From assembly GCF_003473485.1 (NCBI RefSeq), contig NC_053045.1, positions 64,687,494-64,751,493 of the forward strand: a stretch of 64,000 nucleotides of DNA, given 5' to 3'. The DNA comes from Medicago truncatula. Lineage: Eukaryota > Streptophyta > Magnoliopsida > Fabales > Fabaceae. Each line of letters begins with the position of its first letter. The first letter of the stretch is position 1. The position numbers and the translations under genes are program-made. Below the pieces are notes generated by a model. It made no database searches. It was given only the letters and a program-made list of their open reading frames with translations, and was not told the DNA's origin. Of this stretch, positions 52,650 to 64,000 are shown in pieces.

Positions 52650-54574
52650 TGGTCTCCTACCGAAATTTCCTGCAATTCATATGTCAATTATTAAAAAAAA
52701 ATATGGGTATTCTCCAAAGGTGGCATTTGGCTAGTCGATATCTGCAAGTCCATCTAATTCCTTAGCGGTGTGGCTGGCTAGATTGCACGAAGTTACTGTC
52801 AGATAATTTAACAATATTCAATCCTTCAAAATCTGTAAAGATTGTTTTCATCTTTGTACGCTGCTGGCGAATTATAGTTATCAGAAAGATGACGCTGAAG
52901 TTAGTTACTCTCCGTCTTGCAACACGACCTTAAATAAATGATTTTTAACTTGTTTGGATACAACTGTACAAAAGTTGACTTTTTTATTGTAAAATTACTA
53001 TGAAGGATACTAAAAATAGGGAAACACAAGGATAAAATTGAAATATTAATTTTTTTTAGATATCTTTTTCCGAAAATATCTCTTATATTTTTTCTCTCCT
53101 TAAAAAGATGCATTTTTTGAGAAGCTATTCATAACTACTTCTCATTTGGAGTCTTTTTATGATAACAAAGAGATACAATATTGTTAAAAGTGATTATTTA
53201 AAAAAAAACTAGAACAAGCAAACTCTAAATCTTTTTATGATAACAAAGAGATACAATATTTCTTCCGGTCTTGCTAACAAGTAAAGAATTCAAAAATGTA
53301 AGAATTTTTAAATTTTATGTAAAAAAGGTTACTTTTTATACTTTCAATGTGTTGATTAACTGATTTCCAAGGAAAAATTTATTTTTTAGACTTCTTAACA
53401 AATGTCTTTAAACATTTGTTAGCATTTTTTTTTCTTTATATAAGATCAAAATACGGTTTTTTGTAATGTTCAATATTTTTTTTTAAAGAATGTCCAATAT
53501 TGTTATACTATCGTGGATTGTTTATTTTTCTTCTAAAAGATACTATCGTGTATTTTTTCTTTGAGAGATGATACTATCGTAGATCGTTAATCATGTTGTT
53601 ATTATAAATATGTAATATTTTAATAAGATTTAACTATTTTTAATTGATAATTTAAATGATTTTATAAAAATGCTAAAATATTTTATTTTTGACAAGATAA
53701 AAATGATAAATTTGTTTAAATAAAAAGTAAAATAAAATATATATTTTTTGGATCAAATAGCCTAACATTAATACTCACTTAAATTCCATTCCTATTGTCT
53801 TTGCAAGTTGCAAAAGGTTTTTTTTGTCAAATACTCCAGGGGTTAGAGATATTCGGAAGGTAAATAAGTGAGATGTTTCTGGTTTGAACCGAGTAAGTTA
53901 AGTTGACGGGGACAATAAAATAAAAGTTTAATATAGGGTATTTGCTTTTTTTTTTTTTTTTTTTGACAAATAATATAGGGTATTGCTATCATCTATATTT
54001 GACGTCTGAAATGAAATGGAACTCGCATAAACAATCACAATTCTTCAAAAAGAAAATAAAATTCACAATTCATTGGTCAGGCAGAGTGGGTTTTCGTCTT
54101 TCTCTATCTCGTAACGCAATCAGGTTTTCTGCCAATTCATTCATGCTTTTCGATTATTTATTATTATTTACGATTGATTCTTTTGTGGCATTTTTCTCTT
54201 TCCCCGTCGCAACGCAACTATTACCTTTCGAAATGAAATCGTGTTGTATGCAATGTTAATTTCTAATTAATAATCGTTATTTACTGTGGCTGGGTTGATC
54301 GGACAATTTAGATTCCTTAATTTAATTTAATTTAAGCATATCATCACCATCTATCCATGTATGTATTCTCAATTGGTTGTTACAATATTAACTAACTAAC
54401 TCAATTGTGTTTGTTTGGGTTTGAAATTTCATATGCTAGTTTTTGGATTGTCTCTTGAAGAACGAGTTTTAGCTTTTGATTAAAAGAGGACATCATGATA
54501 TCTGTCTAGGTGAGAGTAATAATTTATTTGTGACCATTGATTGAAACACCACCACCACCATTGGGTTTAATTAA
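52650..54574. other. Spacer between OEP37 and SKIP35
   Basis: It includes a 31-base direct repeat (CTTTTTATGATAACAAAGAG...) at 53152 and 53230. A strongly decayed SINE copy on the minus strand lies at about 53820-53922 (TCCCCGTCAACTTAACTTAC, GGTTCAAACCAGAAAC). The SKIP35 promoter and 5' leader presumably lie in the last few hundred bases. No other gene was seen. Confidence 0.5.
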
Positions 54575-57500
54575 ATGGAAATCAAATCACAAGATAACAA
54601 AGTTGAATTCCAAGTAAATGAAAATCAAGCTTATGCATCAGAGAAAGGAGAAAATAGCAGTGTAGTTTTCTCAAGGGAAACACCTCTAATGAGGAAAGAC
54701 TCAACCATGTCCAGTTCTCTTCATTGTTGTAATACCAAGAAGCTCAAATCCAGGGCCGCTACAACGGATCATGAGCTTGGGAGTAGTGACAATATTCTGT
54801 TGGAGAAGAAACTATGTAGACAAGACAGGATTGAATTGGGCCGGTCATTGCAAGGTGCAGTCAGTTCCCATAACTGGGATCTTGCAGAAAGTTTGATTCT
54901 TGTTGCTGATCCACAAACACTTAATGATGCCTTGTGTATTACCCTCGATTCCATCTGGTTTTTGACCACTGAGTTTGAACTTAATGGAATAACTCTATTT
55001 ATCAAGAAGATCATTGCGAACGGTGCTTATGACTTCACTAGGGCTACTCTAAGGACTTCATTCCTTGCTTCATGTGTTTCTGCATGCCAGAGCAGAACAA
55101 TGAGTCTTGTTGATACTATTACTGTAATGGCTCAGAGGTATGTACAAGTTTCCATTTCTACTCTAGTCATCAATAAAGTAGTTGATTTTAAAGATTTATT
55201 TTCGGGAGGGGAAAGAGGGTAGGATGGTAAGAGAACTTGTTTCTTGTCAGAATGAGAGCAAACATTAGCAGTTTTATTGGATGTATTGTTAGGATTAAAA
55301 CATTCTTAAAATGTTATATGATTTATATTTTATTTAATCTCGGTTATTCATGCAATGCATGGCTTACAAGTAAAATTTGATGCTAGTTTCTCTATGACTC
55401 TATCAGCTGGCGTGTTACTAGGTAATCTCAAATGATGCCTTTTCCAGTCATATGGTAGAGGGGTTTGACTAATATGGAAACAATAAATGCATCGTTTAGC
55501 GTGTTTCTGTTCAAATTTCTGCAGCTATTGTAATTGCAGTAAAGTGAACTCCACTTTTTGCTAGGTTGCATGAGCGTCTCCAGGAATGCAATGGAGATGA
55601 AGTCTTGAAGGCAGAAGCTGGTGCTAAGGTGCAAAAGTTTACTGAATGGGCTCTGAAATGTATTGGCATCCATTCCAATCTTCAGGATGATAGTAATAAT
55701 GTGATACACATCTCAGCTGTTGAGACCCAGCTCCGATTATCTGCCTTTAAGACCTTCATTGATCTTGCTGGCAACCGCCTTACGGGGAAGGACTTCAGTG
55801 AGGCCTTTGATGCGGCTTGCTTTCCTCTTACTCTTTTCTCAAGCTCATTTGATCCAGGCTGGGCATTTGGCATGTCGGCTGCTGTGATCCAAGGGTTGCT
55901 GGGCATGTTAGTAGAGGGGGGTGCAGACAATGTCAATCAGTGTTTCTTGGAGGCTTCACGTTTTGGAAGTACAGAACTTGTCCGTGTACTGTTGCAGGTA
56001 ATCTAGCTTTCATATTCTTCTATTCCTTAACAATTAATGTTTCCACATCTAAGATAAGAAAATCATACGAGACATATACAAGGATATCTAAATATGTTTA
56101 TAATCAAGATACGTTATACACACACACTTCCTCCATAATGAAATATAAGCAAAAAGGGTATTTGAACAGTTGATGTATGTGATTTAAATTTTGACCACAT
56201 ACGTCAACTTTTCAAATACACTTTTTGCTTATATTTCATTCCGGAGTGTGTGTGTGTAGGGGGTGTATCAAGTGAGATGAGTTTCTTAATATGAGAGGAA
56301 TTCATAATAGCCATTAGATTAAATTAATGGTTCAGATTAAATTCCTTTTTAAAGTATACCACCCCTTATGATTTCTCTCTCGCAAAAACCTACCCAAATT
56401 CACGTTAGACACTGTTGGATAATATAAACCCAAACTCTGCCTTCATCTTTCACATATGCATCGACTCTTTGGACCCACCTGAGAATTACCTTTTCATTTG
56501 GGCAATTGTGTTTATATGTTACTTTACAATATGTTTGATTTAATCCATAATAAATAAGGAGTATTTTTTATCCACTGAATGCTATAATCACTGCTTACTG
56601 CCTCTACCTATAAATCAACATACTGGGTATAATCAAATAACAATGAATGAGAGGAGAGTAAGAGAAAAGATGCAAAAACAAAAGAGACAGCCACCGCTAA
56701 ATCTTTGTTAGGTTTCTGCGACATAAATCATAGGCATAACATTTAGGTTTCTGTGAGAGAGAAATCAGAAGAGGCGAGGGCGACATACTTTAGAAAAGAA
56801 TTTAATTGAAACCATGGACTTAATCTAATGGCTATTATGTATTCCTCTCACCTCTCATTAGAAACTCCTCTCACTTGATGCATCCCATGTGTGTGTGTAT
56901 TTGAGAATGATAGAAACAATTTACAACCATTAGATCAGAACTTATGGCTGAGATTCACATGACTTCGTTCATAGAAAAAAATGCAGCGCTTGCACTTCTG
57001 CCTCATCCATACTTTCCTATGTTTCTCACTTTGCACAATATTGACATCTCTTTTATTTAGCAATTCTTGAGGCGAATCACAAAGGAAGTACATCGATCAA
57101 CCACTAAGTGGACCGATTAATCTTTTCCAGCACTATCCATTTTCCTGCTAAAGTATAAATGGCTCTCTTTTAAATATCTATGACAGAAGTATAAGTTCAT
57201 GAATTAGTAAACTATTCCCACCAACTTTATTCTTTGTATGAAAATATATGATCCACACCACTTCAAAATATATGTTCCATGAACACTTTTAAAAGGGTTT
57301 AATTTTTATTCCAGCACCAGAAAGACACGGAAGATAAGTGTTAAATGAAACAGTTAGGTGTATACAATATGAGAAAAGGTGTCGCTAAATAGAGATTGTG
57401 CGACAGGTGGATTTTAACATTTTGGGCTGTTTGCTTAGAAAGTAAAAAATGCAGAGATAGAACTCCAGTGAAATAAGGGAGAAACATCATGTTAGTGGTG

Positions 57501-60500
57501 TAAGGGGATGATAGTGGGGAGAAGATGAAAAGTTGAATTGAGTGAATAGTCTGCAAATGAAAATGGATCTGAAACGTCTATGATACCCGGCACGTGATCA
57601 TTCAAAATATAACTTTTAATCCTAGCCATTTATCAATCCAAAGGTTACTAATTGCTCCTCTCATTCTCACATAAAAAATGCATTCCCATTAGATATGCCC
57701 CATATATGAGATAGGATCAATTGACACCATGCGTCAAACTTTATTTTGACACCAAACCATATCTATCTCATTTAATCCGAAGGCTCTGAATTCACTTAAT
57801 CTTGCATGTGACCCTCATATTCTCCATTCTTCACTCTCTCCTTCTTTTGCGCTTTTTGTGGTTTTCGTTCATCTCCTTCTCCATTGCGTGCACCTGTTCA
57901 TAGGTTTTGTTTATCTAATGTGCTGCTCATAGAAATTAAAAACCCATAATTCAATTAGTGGTGGAGATGAATTGAAAAAAGAATAAAATATATTTATATT
58001 TAACTTAATATCCTTCCATGCCTTTTTTACCTTTTAGATGATGAAGAATCACCAGTTTTAATTTGCGATCTCTTGATTCATTTTTCTCTCAAAAAAATCT
58101 CTTGATTCGTCCTATTATAATTTCGGTTAAGATTATTGTTTTTATTAAGATAATAGAATCATAATGTTTTTTGAATTTAGACATCAATTTTTTTGTTTTG
58201 AATTTATAAGTCAAAGCCTAGTAATAATAGCAATGGATGGTTTTTAGTCTTTGGGTTGAGACAAAATCGAGATAAGATGCTGTTGAGGAAATGTGTAAAC
58301 TGTAAACCATTTGTGTCACGCATGAAAGGGAGCCAAAAATAGCAAGAACCAGAACCTGACTGCAATGAGATGGTCACATGACTTTTTTAAAGTAATGCTT
58401 GTGATCATAACAAGAAGCCATAGTGACATATTTTCTCCATCTATACCAGAATATATCCTTCTAACTGAACGTGTCGCAAACACAGAAAAAATTTGTCTTT
58501 AGCGAGTAAAACGTTTCGAAGATGAATGTGTCGGACACGTTCTGGGCTTCATAGTTAGTTCCCCTTCCCTTTTAAATTTCTAATGGTATTAGCCAACTTC
58601 TTTTATTATACTACCTCCGTTCCTTTTTAATTGTCACATTTTGACGTTTTACACAAACCAAGATAATCAACAATTGATACTACCTTTGATGCAATAAGCT
58701 ATACTTTTACTATAATGACCTTATTCATTTAATATCCATTTCATATATTTTTCTCTCCACAATAAATAACTAAGGATAATATTGGTAAAACAATATTTAA
58801 TGTTGCATTGAACTTTGAAAGTGACAGTTAAATAGGAACAAAATTTTTCTCCAAAAGTGACACTTAAAAAGGAACGGAGGGAGTAATTAGTTAAAAGTAA
58901 ACCAAGTGATTGAACTCAAGTGGTTAATGAGCTCCCCTTGGGATGAATCGTTCGAGAGAACCCGAGTTTGATACCTGGTGGGAATAATTCTAGCCAAACT
59001 TTACTTACCTCCCGGCCGAACTCCGGGTTACTAGGCCCCGTCCCCTATGAACCGGAGGGTTAACACATATTTTTTTTAGTTAATTGCAGCTATTCGACCA
59101 ATTTTTTTTTTTAAAAGCAGCTATTTTGGACAGTGACTGAAAGCATATTTATTAAATGATGGTGCATTTAGTTCCAGTTGTATTATTACCGAGTGTCATA
59201 TCGCAAAGTTGTTTTTTTTTTTTATTCAAATCCAAAGAATTCTGATTAATTTATACGTAGGTCATCAATTCCGCATTGTATAAAAGGAGGCGTTAAACAA
59301 AACACCTGTTTTTCCTATTTTTCATCGTAAAGAGAATTCAAGTCATTTTATCGACATGAGTGTTCTATATCGAAAAAATTACAATTTCCGTATTAACATA
59401 GTGGTAGAAAGAATACTACATTGCGTCTAAACTTCAAACTGGTTAGCTTTAACCATGGTAATGCTCCAAAATTATTGGTTGATAGAGAATCAAAGTAGAT
59501 TTACCAATGAATCGCGAAATGCTATGGTTCTTAACTAAGGATTGTGTATATATGTTTTTGTCTTGTTTATGTTAATTTAGCAGTGGGTATCCATTCTACT
59601 ACATATGTTAGAGGAATTTTGGGATGAGATGTTTCAGCATTATCACTTTCTCCCCTTTATATATACATGTGAAGTTAGGTAATGAATTTTACTGATTTTG
59701 GATATTTTAATAATGCAAAGTGTTCTTAAAATATTTGGTTCATGTTTGTCTGGTTTGGGAATCAAACTGATGCAGATTGCACAAAGAAACAACTTGGATG
59801 TTGATGTTGACTTAGCCTTGGGCTTTGCCTCCCATTACTGCAAGATAGGCACTATGGAGTGCTTGGTGGAAGAGGGAAATGCCATAGCCTTTTTGGGCCC
59901 TTTGATGAGAGCTGCTGAAAGGGGTTGTATGCAAGTTGTTGAGTGGTTTGTGCAGAGGGGTTGCCGAGACATGGAACTCTGCCTTGCCCTTACTGCAGCC
60001 ACTTCTAGCTGTCAAGTTCACATTGCTTCGTATCTTCTTCCCCATGTACCCCAACAGGTTCTTGCAGCGCTTAGTGTTGAAATTCTCAAAGCTGCTGGTG
60101 AACGCAGTGGTGGATCTCTTGAAGGTGTGTCATTTCTCCTCCAATCTGACTTCTTAGGTGATCCCGCAGCAACTTATGCTGTTGCAGACATTATTGCTAA
60201 ATTGGAGGATGAGGCTGTTGCTCCCGAGCTAAAGGCTTTTCTTAAAGAGCATTGGTCAGAAGGAGCTTACATAGAAGGATTAAAGTTAGGGCAAGAGCAT
60301 TACATGAACCTTGTGAGAATCATTGAACGGGGTGAGTCTCCTATTTGCTTGAGAGATCTTCCATCCCCACTGACTGTGGCAATTGCTTATCTCCCACTTT
60401 ATAGAGAGTGTGTCAAGGCGGGTGGCTGCTTGTTTTCTCAACGACTTAGGGGACAATTGGTTGAAGCTGCAAGAAGGCTTGGGGATAGGGTCTTTGATGA

Positions 60501-60582
60501 AGTGACTAATGCTAGAGATTTACTAGTGATTTTGGAGCGTCATCTTCCCCAATTTCTGCTCCCTCTTACCAGCGTCGCTTAG
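54575..60582 (+). CDS. SKIP35: Ankyrin-type SKP1-interacting protein SKIP35
   Basis: Three exons in frame (54575-55137, 55565-55997, 59776-60582) encode 600 residues. The join at residue 188 restores MAQRLHERLQEC, and that at 332/333 restores VRVLLQIAQRNNLDVDVDLA. The N-terminus is polar and Ser-rich with a basic patch (KKLKSRAA). From residue ~85 helical repeats follow: LGRSLQGAVSSHNWDLAESL, IKKIIANGAYDFTRATLRTS, FAFGM/GLLGMLVEGGADNVNQCF, EASRFGSTELVRVLLQ, GFASHYCKIGTMECLVEEG, RAAERGCMQVVEWFVQRGCR and TSSCQVHIASYLLPHVPQQV. These are ankyrin-like repeats, and the length and order match the plant SKIP35 family. SKIP35 was named for binding the SCF adaptor SKP1; its substrate role is unknown. 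Intron 2 (55998-59775) is packed with MITEs and a SINE but the splice sites are intact. Confidence 0.93.
56117..56258. mobile_element. Small Stowaway-like foldback MITE
   Basis: The left arm CTTCCTCCATAATGAAATAT, AAGCAAAAAGGGTATTTGAA is inverted on the right (TTCAAATACACTTTTTGCTT, ATATTTCATTCCGGAG). Flanking (AC)n/(GT)n runs also pair. It lies in SKIP35 intron 2. Confidence 0.7.
56261..56886. mobile_element. MULE-like MITE with ~85-bp terminal inverted repeats
   Basis: It begins GGGTGTATCAAGTGAGATGA and ends inverted from 56886 as GGGATGCATCAAGTGAGAGG. Both arms continue through ATRATAGCCATTAGATTAA. GTGTGTGTA occurs directly on both sides (left flank and from 56889), which may be a 9-bp target duplication inside the microsatellite. 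Confidence 0.75.
56899..57695. mobile_element. Second MULE-like element, weaker inverted ends
   Basis: The left end GAGAATGATAGAAACAATTT, ACAACCATTAGATCAG has a loose inverted match at about 57605-57680 (GTGAGAATGAGAGGAGCAAT, CAAAGG, ATGGCTAGGATTAAAAG read on minus). It is non-coding and adjoins the element at 56261-56886. Confidence 0.45.
57696..58610. other. SKIP35 intron 2, unclassified part
   Basis: A repeat-like start (ATGAGATAGGATCAATTGAC) was noted at about 57715 without a clear inverted end. No gene was recognised. Confidence 0.35.
58611..58883. mobile_element. Stowaway-type MITE
   Basis: Ends CTACCTCCGTTCCTTTTTAA and, inverted, CTCCCTCCGTTCCTTTTTAA, each leading into GTGACA/GTCAC words, flanked by TA on both sides. 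About 273 bases, non-coding. Confidence 0.9.
58895..59068 (+). mobile_element. tRNA-derived SINE, second family
   Basis: A-box-like ACTCAAGTGGTTAATGAGCT, then a B-box-like AACCCGAGTTTGATACCTGG, a body with CCGGCCGAACTCCGGGTTAC and CCGGAGGGTTAACACAT, and a T-rich tail. It differs from the common SINE in this window. It lies in SKIP35 intron 2. Confidence 0.7.
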
Positions 60583-60849
60583 GTAGATTTGGCTACCATT
60601 GTTATATATTTTGCATTTTTATTTCCTTTTGCCACCCTTCTTTATTATGTAATGAATGCCACTATTGATGTTTTTCTTTTCTTACTGAGAAACGAAGTTT
60701 TATGGTAGGTTTTTCTCACCATCTACAACCTAGTGTCTTAAATTTCATATTTTTTAATTTATTATTAGAACTAGCGTGTTATACCATGCATAGTAAGTTT
60801 ATGAGTTGTTGGCTGTGTACATGAGTATAAAGTTAGCAAGGGAGGTGGA
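60583..60849. other. SKIP35 3' flank
   Basis: This likely contains the 3' untranslated region. No separate feature was recognised. Confidence 0.4.
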
Positions 60850-61135
60850 TACAATCAGGCGATGATGGAATCGGATGCTCTTATGGCAAAAAGTCTGCTA
60901 CAGCAGAATTGTTGTCCGACTCATCTGTGTTCTGTGCTGGTGGTCAGAATAGTGGATATGGCTAAACCTATGGCGATTAGTAGTTTTAGATATGTTCCTA
61001 CAAGTGCTAATCAAGCTGCAGATTGCTTGGGAAAAAGAGGGCTTTCTTTTGGATTGATTAGTGATGTCTATGATAATGTTCCCATTTTTTTTTGGGTTAA
61101 GATTTCTTTTGGAAGATGTAATGCATTTTGGTAAG
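60850..61135 (+). pseudogene. RNase H domain fragment of a LINE-type retroelement
   Basis: The open stretch reads MMESDALMAKSLLQQNCCPT, VVRIVDMAKPMAISSFRYVP and TSANQAADCLGKRGLSFGLI. This matches the C-terminal RNase H domain found at the end of plant non-LTR retroelement ORF2 (ESD.L and the NQAADCLAK block). It sits about 270 bases after the SKIP35 stop. The rest of the LINE is missing, as expected of an insertion truncated at its 5' end. Confidence 0.65.
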
Positions 61136-61252
61136 TTTATGAGATCCTTGTATATCACAAATGTCCAAGTAACATTTCCAATTTTAAACATGGTAAGTTT
61201 ATGAGATCCTTGTATCACAAATGTCGAAATAACATTTCCAATTTTAAACATC
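61129..61252. repeat. 62-bp tandem repeat, two copies
   Basis: TGGTAAGTTTATGAGATCCT starts copies at 61129 and 61191; both end AACATTTCCAATTTTAAACA. They directly follow the LINE fragment. Confidence 0.9.
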
Positions 61253-61739
61253 AGGCAAAAAAATGCCACAAATGCCTATGGTTGGGCATCGGTTCGGGTC
61301 CAAACCCCCTAAATTGATAGGTGATATGTATAAGCCCAACTAACTGTATTTTTTAAAGACTATTAATTTTCCCACGCTATCTTATTCTTGTGCGTCTTAT
61401 TTCTTCTTCTTCGAAAACACCCTCTGTTTGGATTCTATAATTTGAAACAGATTATTAGGTATTTTCGGTTTTTATAATATGAAACAAAACAAAATATAAA
61501 GAAAATGTCGTAAACACTCATACAATCTGTTTAAATGAATATGAGCGGTCAGTCATTAACCTATCCTAGACTGTAACTACAGTCAAATGAAATATTTAAA
61601 AAGCATAAACAGACCAAAAATGCATTAAACACACAAAGCGTCCACACAATCTAGGAGATTTCGGATTATATAATCCAAAATTCAAAGCATTTTCAGATTG
61701 TATAATCCGAACCGTCCCAGACTGTGTTTAAGTTTAATT

Positions 61740-64000
61740 TTTGAAGGGTTTTGTAATATCCCGCTTATCGGTTCCACGATATTTTATCTGATAACCTAGA
61801 TTTTGGTACGCTTAAGAAGAAGGGTATTTTGATACTTGCACGTAGGGAGTGATGAGATAAAACCGCAACTGCACGGTCTTACCGAAGTAGTATGAAAAGA
61901 GTATCGTTCCGACAGGGAGTAGTTTAATTCAATTAACCTTTGATAATGATTAGAGGAGAAAAGAGTTGTAAGTTGGGGTTTTCAAGCGATTGAAAGATAA
62001 TAATAATAAAAGGAGCCTTGGGATCATTGGTTCATCTAAATAACAAGTCCTTCACAAACCAAACTATAAGCTTATAACTTTATGTTAGACCTAATTTCTC
62101 AAGATAGTTTCTCTTGTGTTCGTTTAGCAACCAAGCCTATTTCGCTGACTTGATTACTATTAGATTTTGGTTCCTCTAACAACCAAGCCTATTTCGCTGA
62201 CTTGATCACTATTAGTTCCCTTGAAGATCGAAACTATATGTCTCAAAGATTGCAAAGACTATTTCGCTGCCTTTGCAATCCTTGTCTAAATTCACTTGTT
62301 CGAATATCAAAGCTCCACTTTCGTTTTATGAATTGATATTTGAGATAATGGATAAACAATTATCAAACCCTCCACTTTCGTTTCCACAGTTTGATAATGA
62401 TTGATCCATGTTAAAGCGGTGAATTTAGATAAGAAATTAGGGTTACATAAGATTAAGGCTTAGAGCTTGGCTTGATTAGGATTATGTCATTTAGACTTAT
62501 CCAACAATCCCAAGACAAGGAGAAGTCTACTCACTCATGTTCATCGTAGACACGGGGAAGAAGAGAGAAAGCATAAAAGTAAATGACAAGAAAATAAAGG
62601 AAAAGAAAAGAACTTTTATTAGAAAAGCAATTGTCACTTATTGAATTCCAAGAAAAGATGAATATTTGTGATGGATAGCTACTCTATTTATAGCATACAT
62701 TCGACTTAAAATCTAAGCAATTACATTACTGGAATGTTCCACAAGAAACTGCGGGCTAAAATAGAGTAGCTTAAAATCTAAGCAAAAGCAGCAAAAGTGA
62801 CTCTGGAGGGTGGCACGGCCATGCCAATGCTAGCACGGGCCGTGCGAAGCTTCTGACTTTGGGGAGACGTATTTTTGTCTCTGAATCTTCATATTTTCGT
62901 ACTAAATCAGCTCCAAGTCCCTTTCTTTTGCTCCAAGACTCAATCCATCGAATATTCGTTCCTGAAATATAATAAAGTGCAATTTGTAGTAAACTAACTC
63001 AAAATAAAATCTATTTAAAACTAAACTAAATAACATATAAAAATAGATATTAAATGACTCATCAAACTCCCCCACACTTGAATCTTTGCTTGTCCTCAAG
63101 CAAAAGGCATAAACATGGTAGCATAAAATAACATTATCATCTGACAATTAAATTAAAGCACATGTCTCCTCAAAGGCTTTTATTTCAAAGAGTACACTAA
63201 TCACAAACTCAAGCATTTCTTGTAATCATTTTTCAACCCATAAATCAAGTCTTAAGTGAGTGTGTGTGTAGTCCAACCATTTTCTTGCTCCTGTATAAGA
63301 TAGATATAATGAGGAACATGTTCTAATCCTAGTACTAAATCAACCAAGAAAAATTCTTCCTTCATTTCATATAAGAGAGATGGGAGTTTTTGTGACCTTT
63401 TGATCTTTTGCCAATTACATTTTGTGTACTTTATTTAAGGAACAACACCTTCACGTAGGAGGTTGGAGGGCCTACCCCCTTCCCCAATCTAGATTCAATG
63501 GTGCCCCTTAAAACATCATCTTCACGTAGGAAGTTGTAGGGCCTACCCCCTTCCTCAATCTAGATTCAATGATGCCTTTTAAAGTTTCTTTTTCAAGATA
63601 ACATTACCTTCAAGATAACATGCCTTGAAATAAATTTTAGCTTGACTTTTTATAAACTCCTTTATACTAACTTATACTATTTTTACTTTGAGAATTTTTA
63701 AAGGTTAACGTACCACTAAAATTAGAACGCATTGTGTAAGAAGGTGTGTGGAGTTCCCTTAGATAGTCCATACCCTTAGGTTTGTGTGTTTGATTGTGTA
63801 AGAAGGTGTGTGGAGTTAGATTCTAATGATTAGGGATTTTATTACCCATTGTGCCATGATTGTCGAAAACATGTTAATGTTGCCATGCATTTTATCTTTG
63901 ACTGTTTTTATGTGTTCCGAAAGTATAAGGTACATTAGGAGACTTGAAATTGAGGTTTTTGATGCTAAAATACGTTTTATGAACTTATGGACTGAAGAAA
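61740..64000. mobile_element. Probable LTR-retroelement non-coding segment, to the window edge
   Basis: The text resembles the long untranslated regions of large plant LTR elements. A CGTAGGGAGTGATGAG...TATCGTTCCGACAGGGAGTA block lies at about 61843-61923. A TCCCCCACACTTGAATCTTT, GCTTGTCCTCAAGCAA block lies at about 63067-63105. Internal duplications include 62123-62230 (AACCAAGCCTATTTCGCTGACTTGAT-type), 63451-63521 with 63522-63592, and a 25-base repeat at 63731 and 63793. No protein domain was recognised, so superfamily and orientation are open. Confidence 0.4.

Noticed and set aside
57341..57556. 71-codon minus-strand open frame in SKIP35 intron 2
   Set aside because: Low-complexity hydrophobic translation inside a transposon-like segment with no similarity recognised.

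Overview
This is a plant nuclear genomic window, AT-rich, with GT-AG introns and dense transposon debris. The best fit is a legume of the Medicago/Trifolium/pea clade. Reasons are the strong likeness of the OEP37 gene to what I know of the pea protein, SIRE-like LTR text, and a legume-style tRNA-derived SINE family. The species call is inference.

Four host genes can be reconstructed exon by exon with consistent reading phase. (1) Minus strand, 12417 down to 1458 and off the left edge: the N-terminal half (666 codons, 11 exons) of a DExH-box RNA helicase of the DHX29/DExH7 type. (2) Minus strand, 37348 to 28398: a 288-residue, probably plastid-targeted Rossmann-like protein conserved in plants and cyanobacteria (6 exons, one 5.8 kb intron). 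(3) Plus strand, 49394-52649: OEP37, a chloroplast outer-envelope channel (336 residues, 5 exons). (4) Plus strand, 54575-60582: SKIP35, an ankyrin-type SKP1-interacting protein (600 residues, 3 exons). These genes look like independent housekeeping loci, not an operon or pathway.

Most of the remaining sequence is mobile DNA. 1-1370 is a decayed copia 3' end with its LTR, ending 88 bases from the last visible helicase exon. The helicase introns hold a hAT transposase relic, a palindromic MITE and two rearranged copia fragments. 12.4-16.3 kb holds TIR elements, a small foldback MITE and a SIRE-like LTR. 18.76-24.33 kb is the most unusual region. It is a probable Helitron carrying pieces of at least seven unrelated genes: SEC14/patellin, ADP-glucose pyrophosphorylase large subunit, zeaxanthin epoxidase, RPA1-like OB fold, ERF/AP2, an ETR2/EIN4-type receiver on the opposite strand, and a B3 domain. 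It ends at 24334 with a terminal hairpin and CTAG. 26.4 kb has a MITE with a perfect 9-bp target duplication. 37.6-40.0 kb is a cluster of foldback and Stowaway MITEs and SINEs. 41.2-43.8 kb is a PIF/Harbinger relic that also contains an exon of an unrelated plant gene. 43.8-45.7 kb is a nearly intact copia pol end. 46.4-47.4 kb is a three-layer nest of hAT-like MITEs. 48.2-49.2 kb is a foldback element holding a Ty3/gypsy RNase H fragment and a palindromic minisatellite. The SKIP35 intron holds further MULE-like, Stowaway and SINE copies. 61.7-64.0 kb looks like part of a large LTR retroelement.
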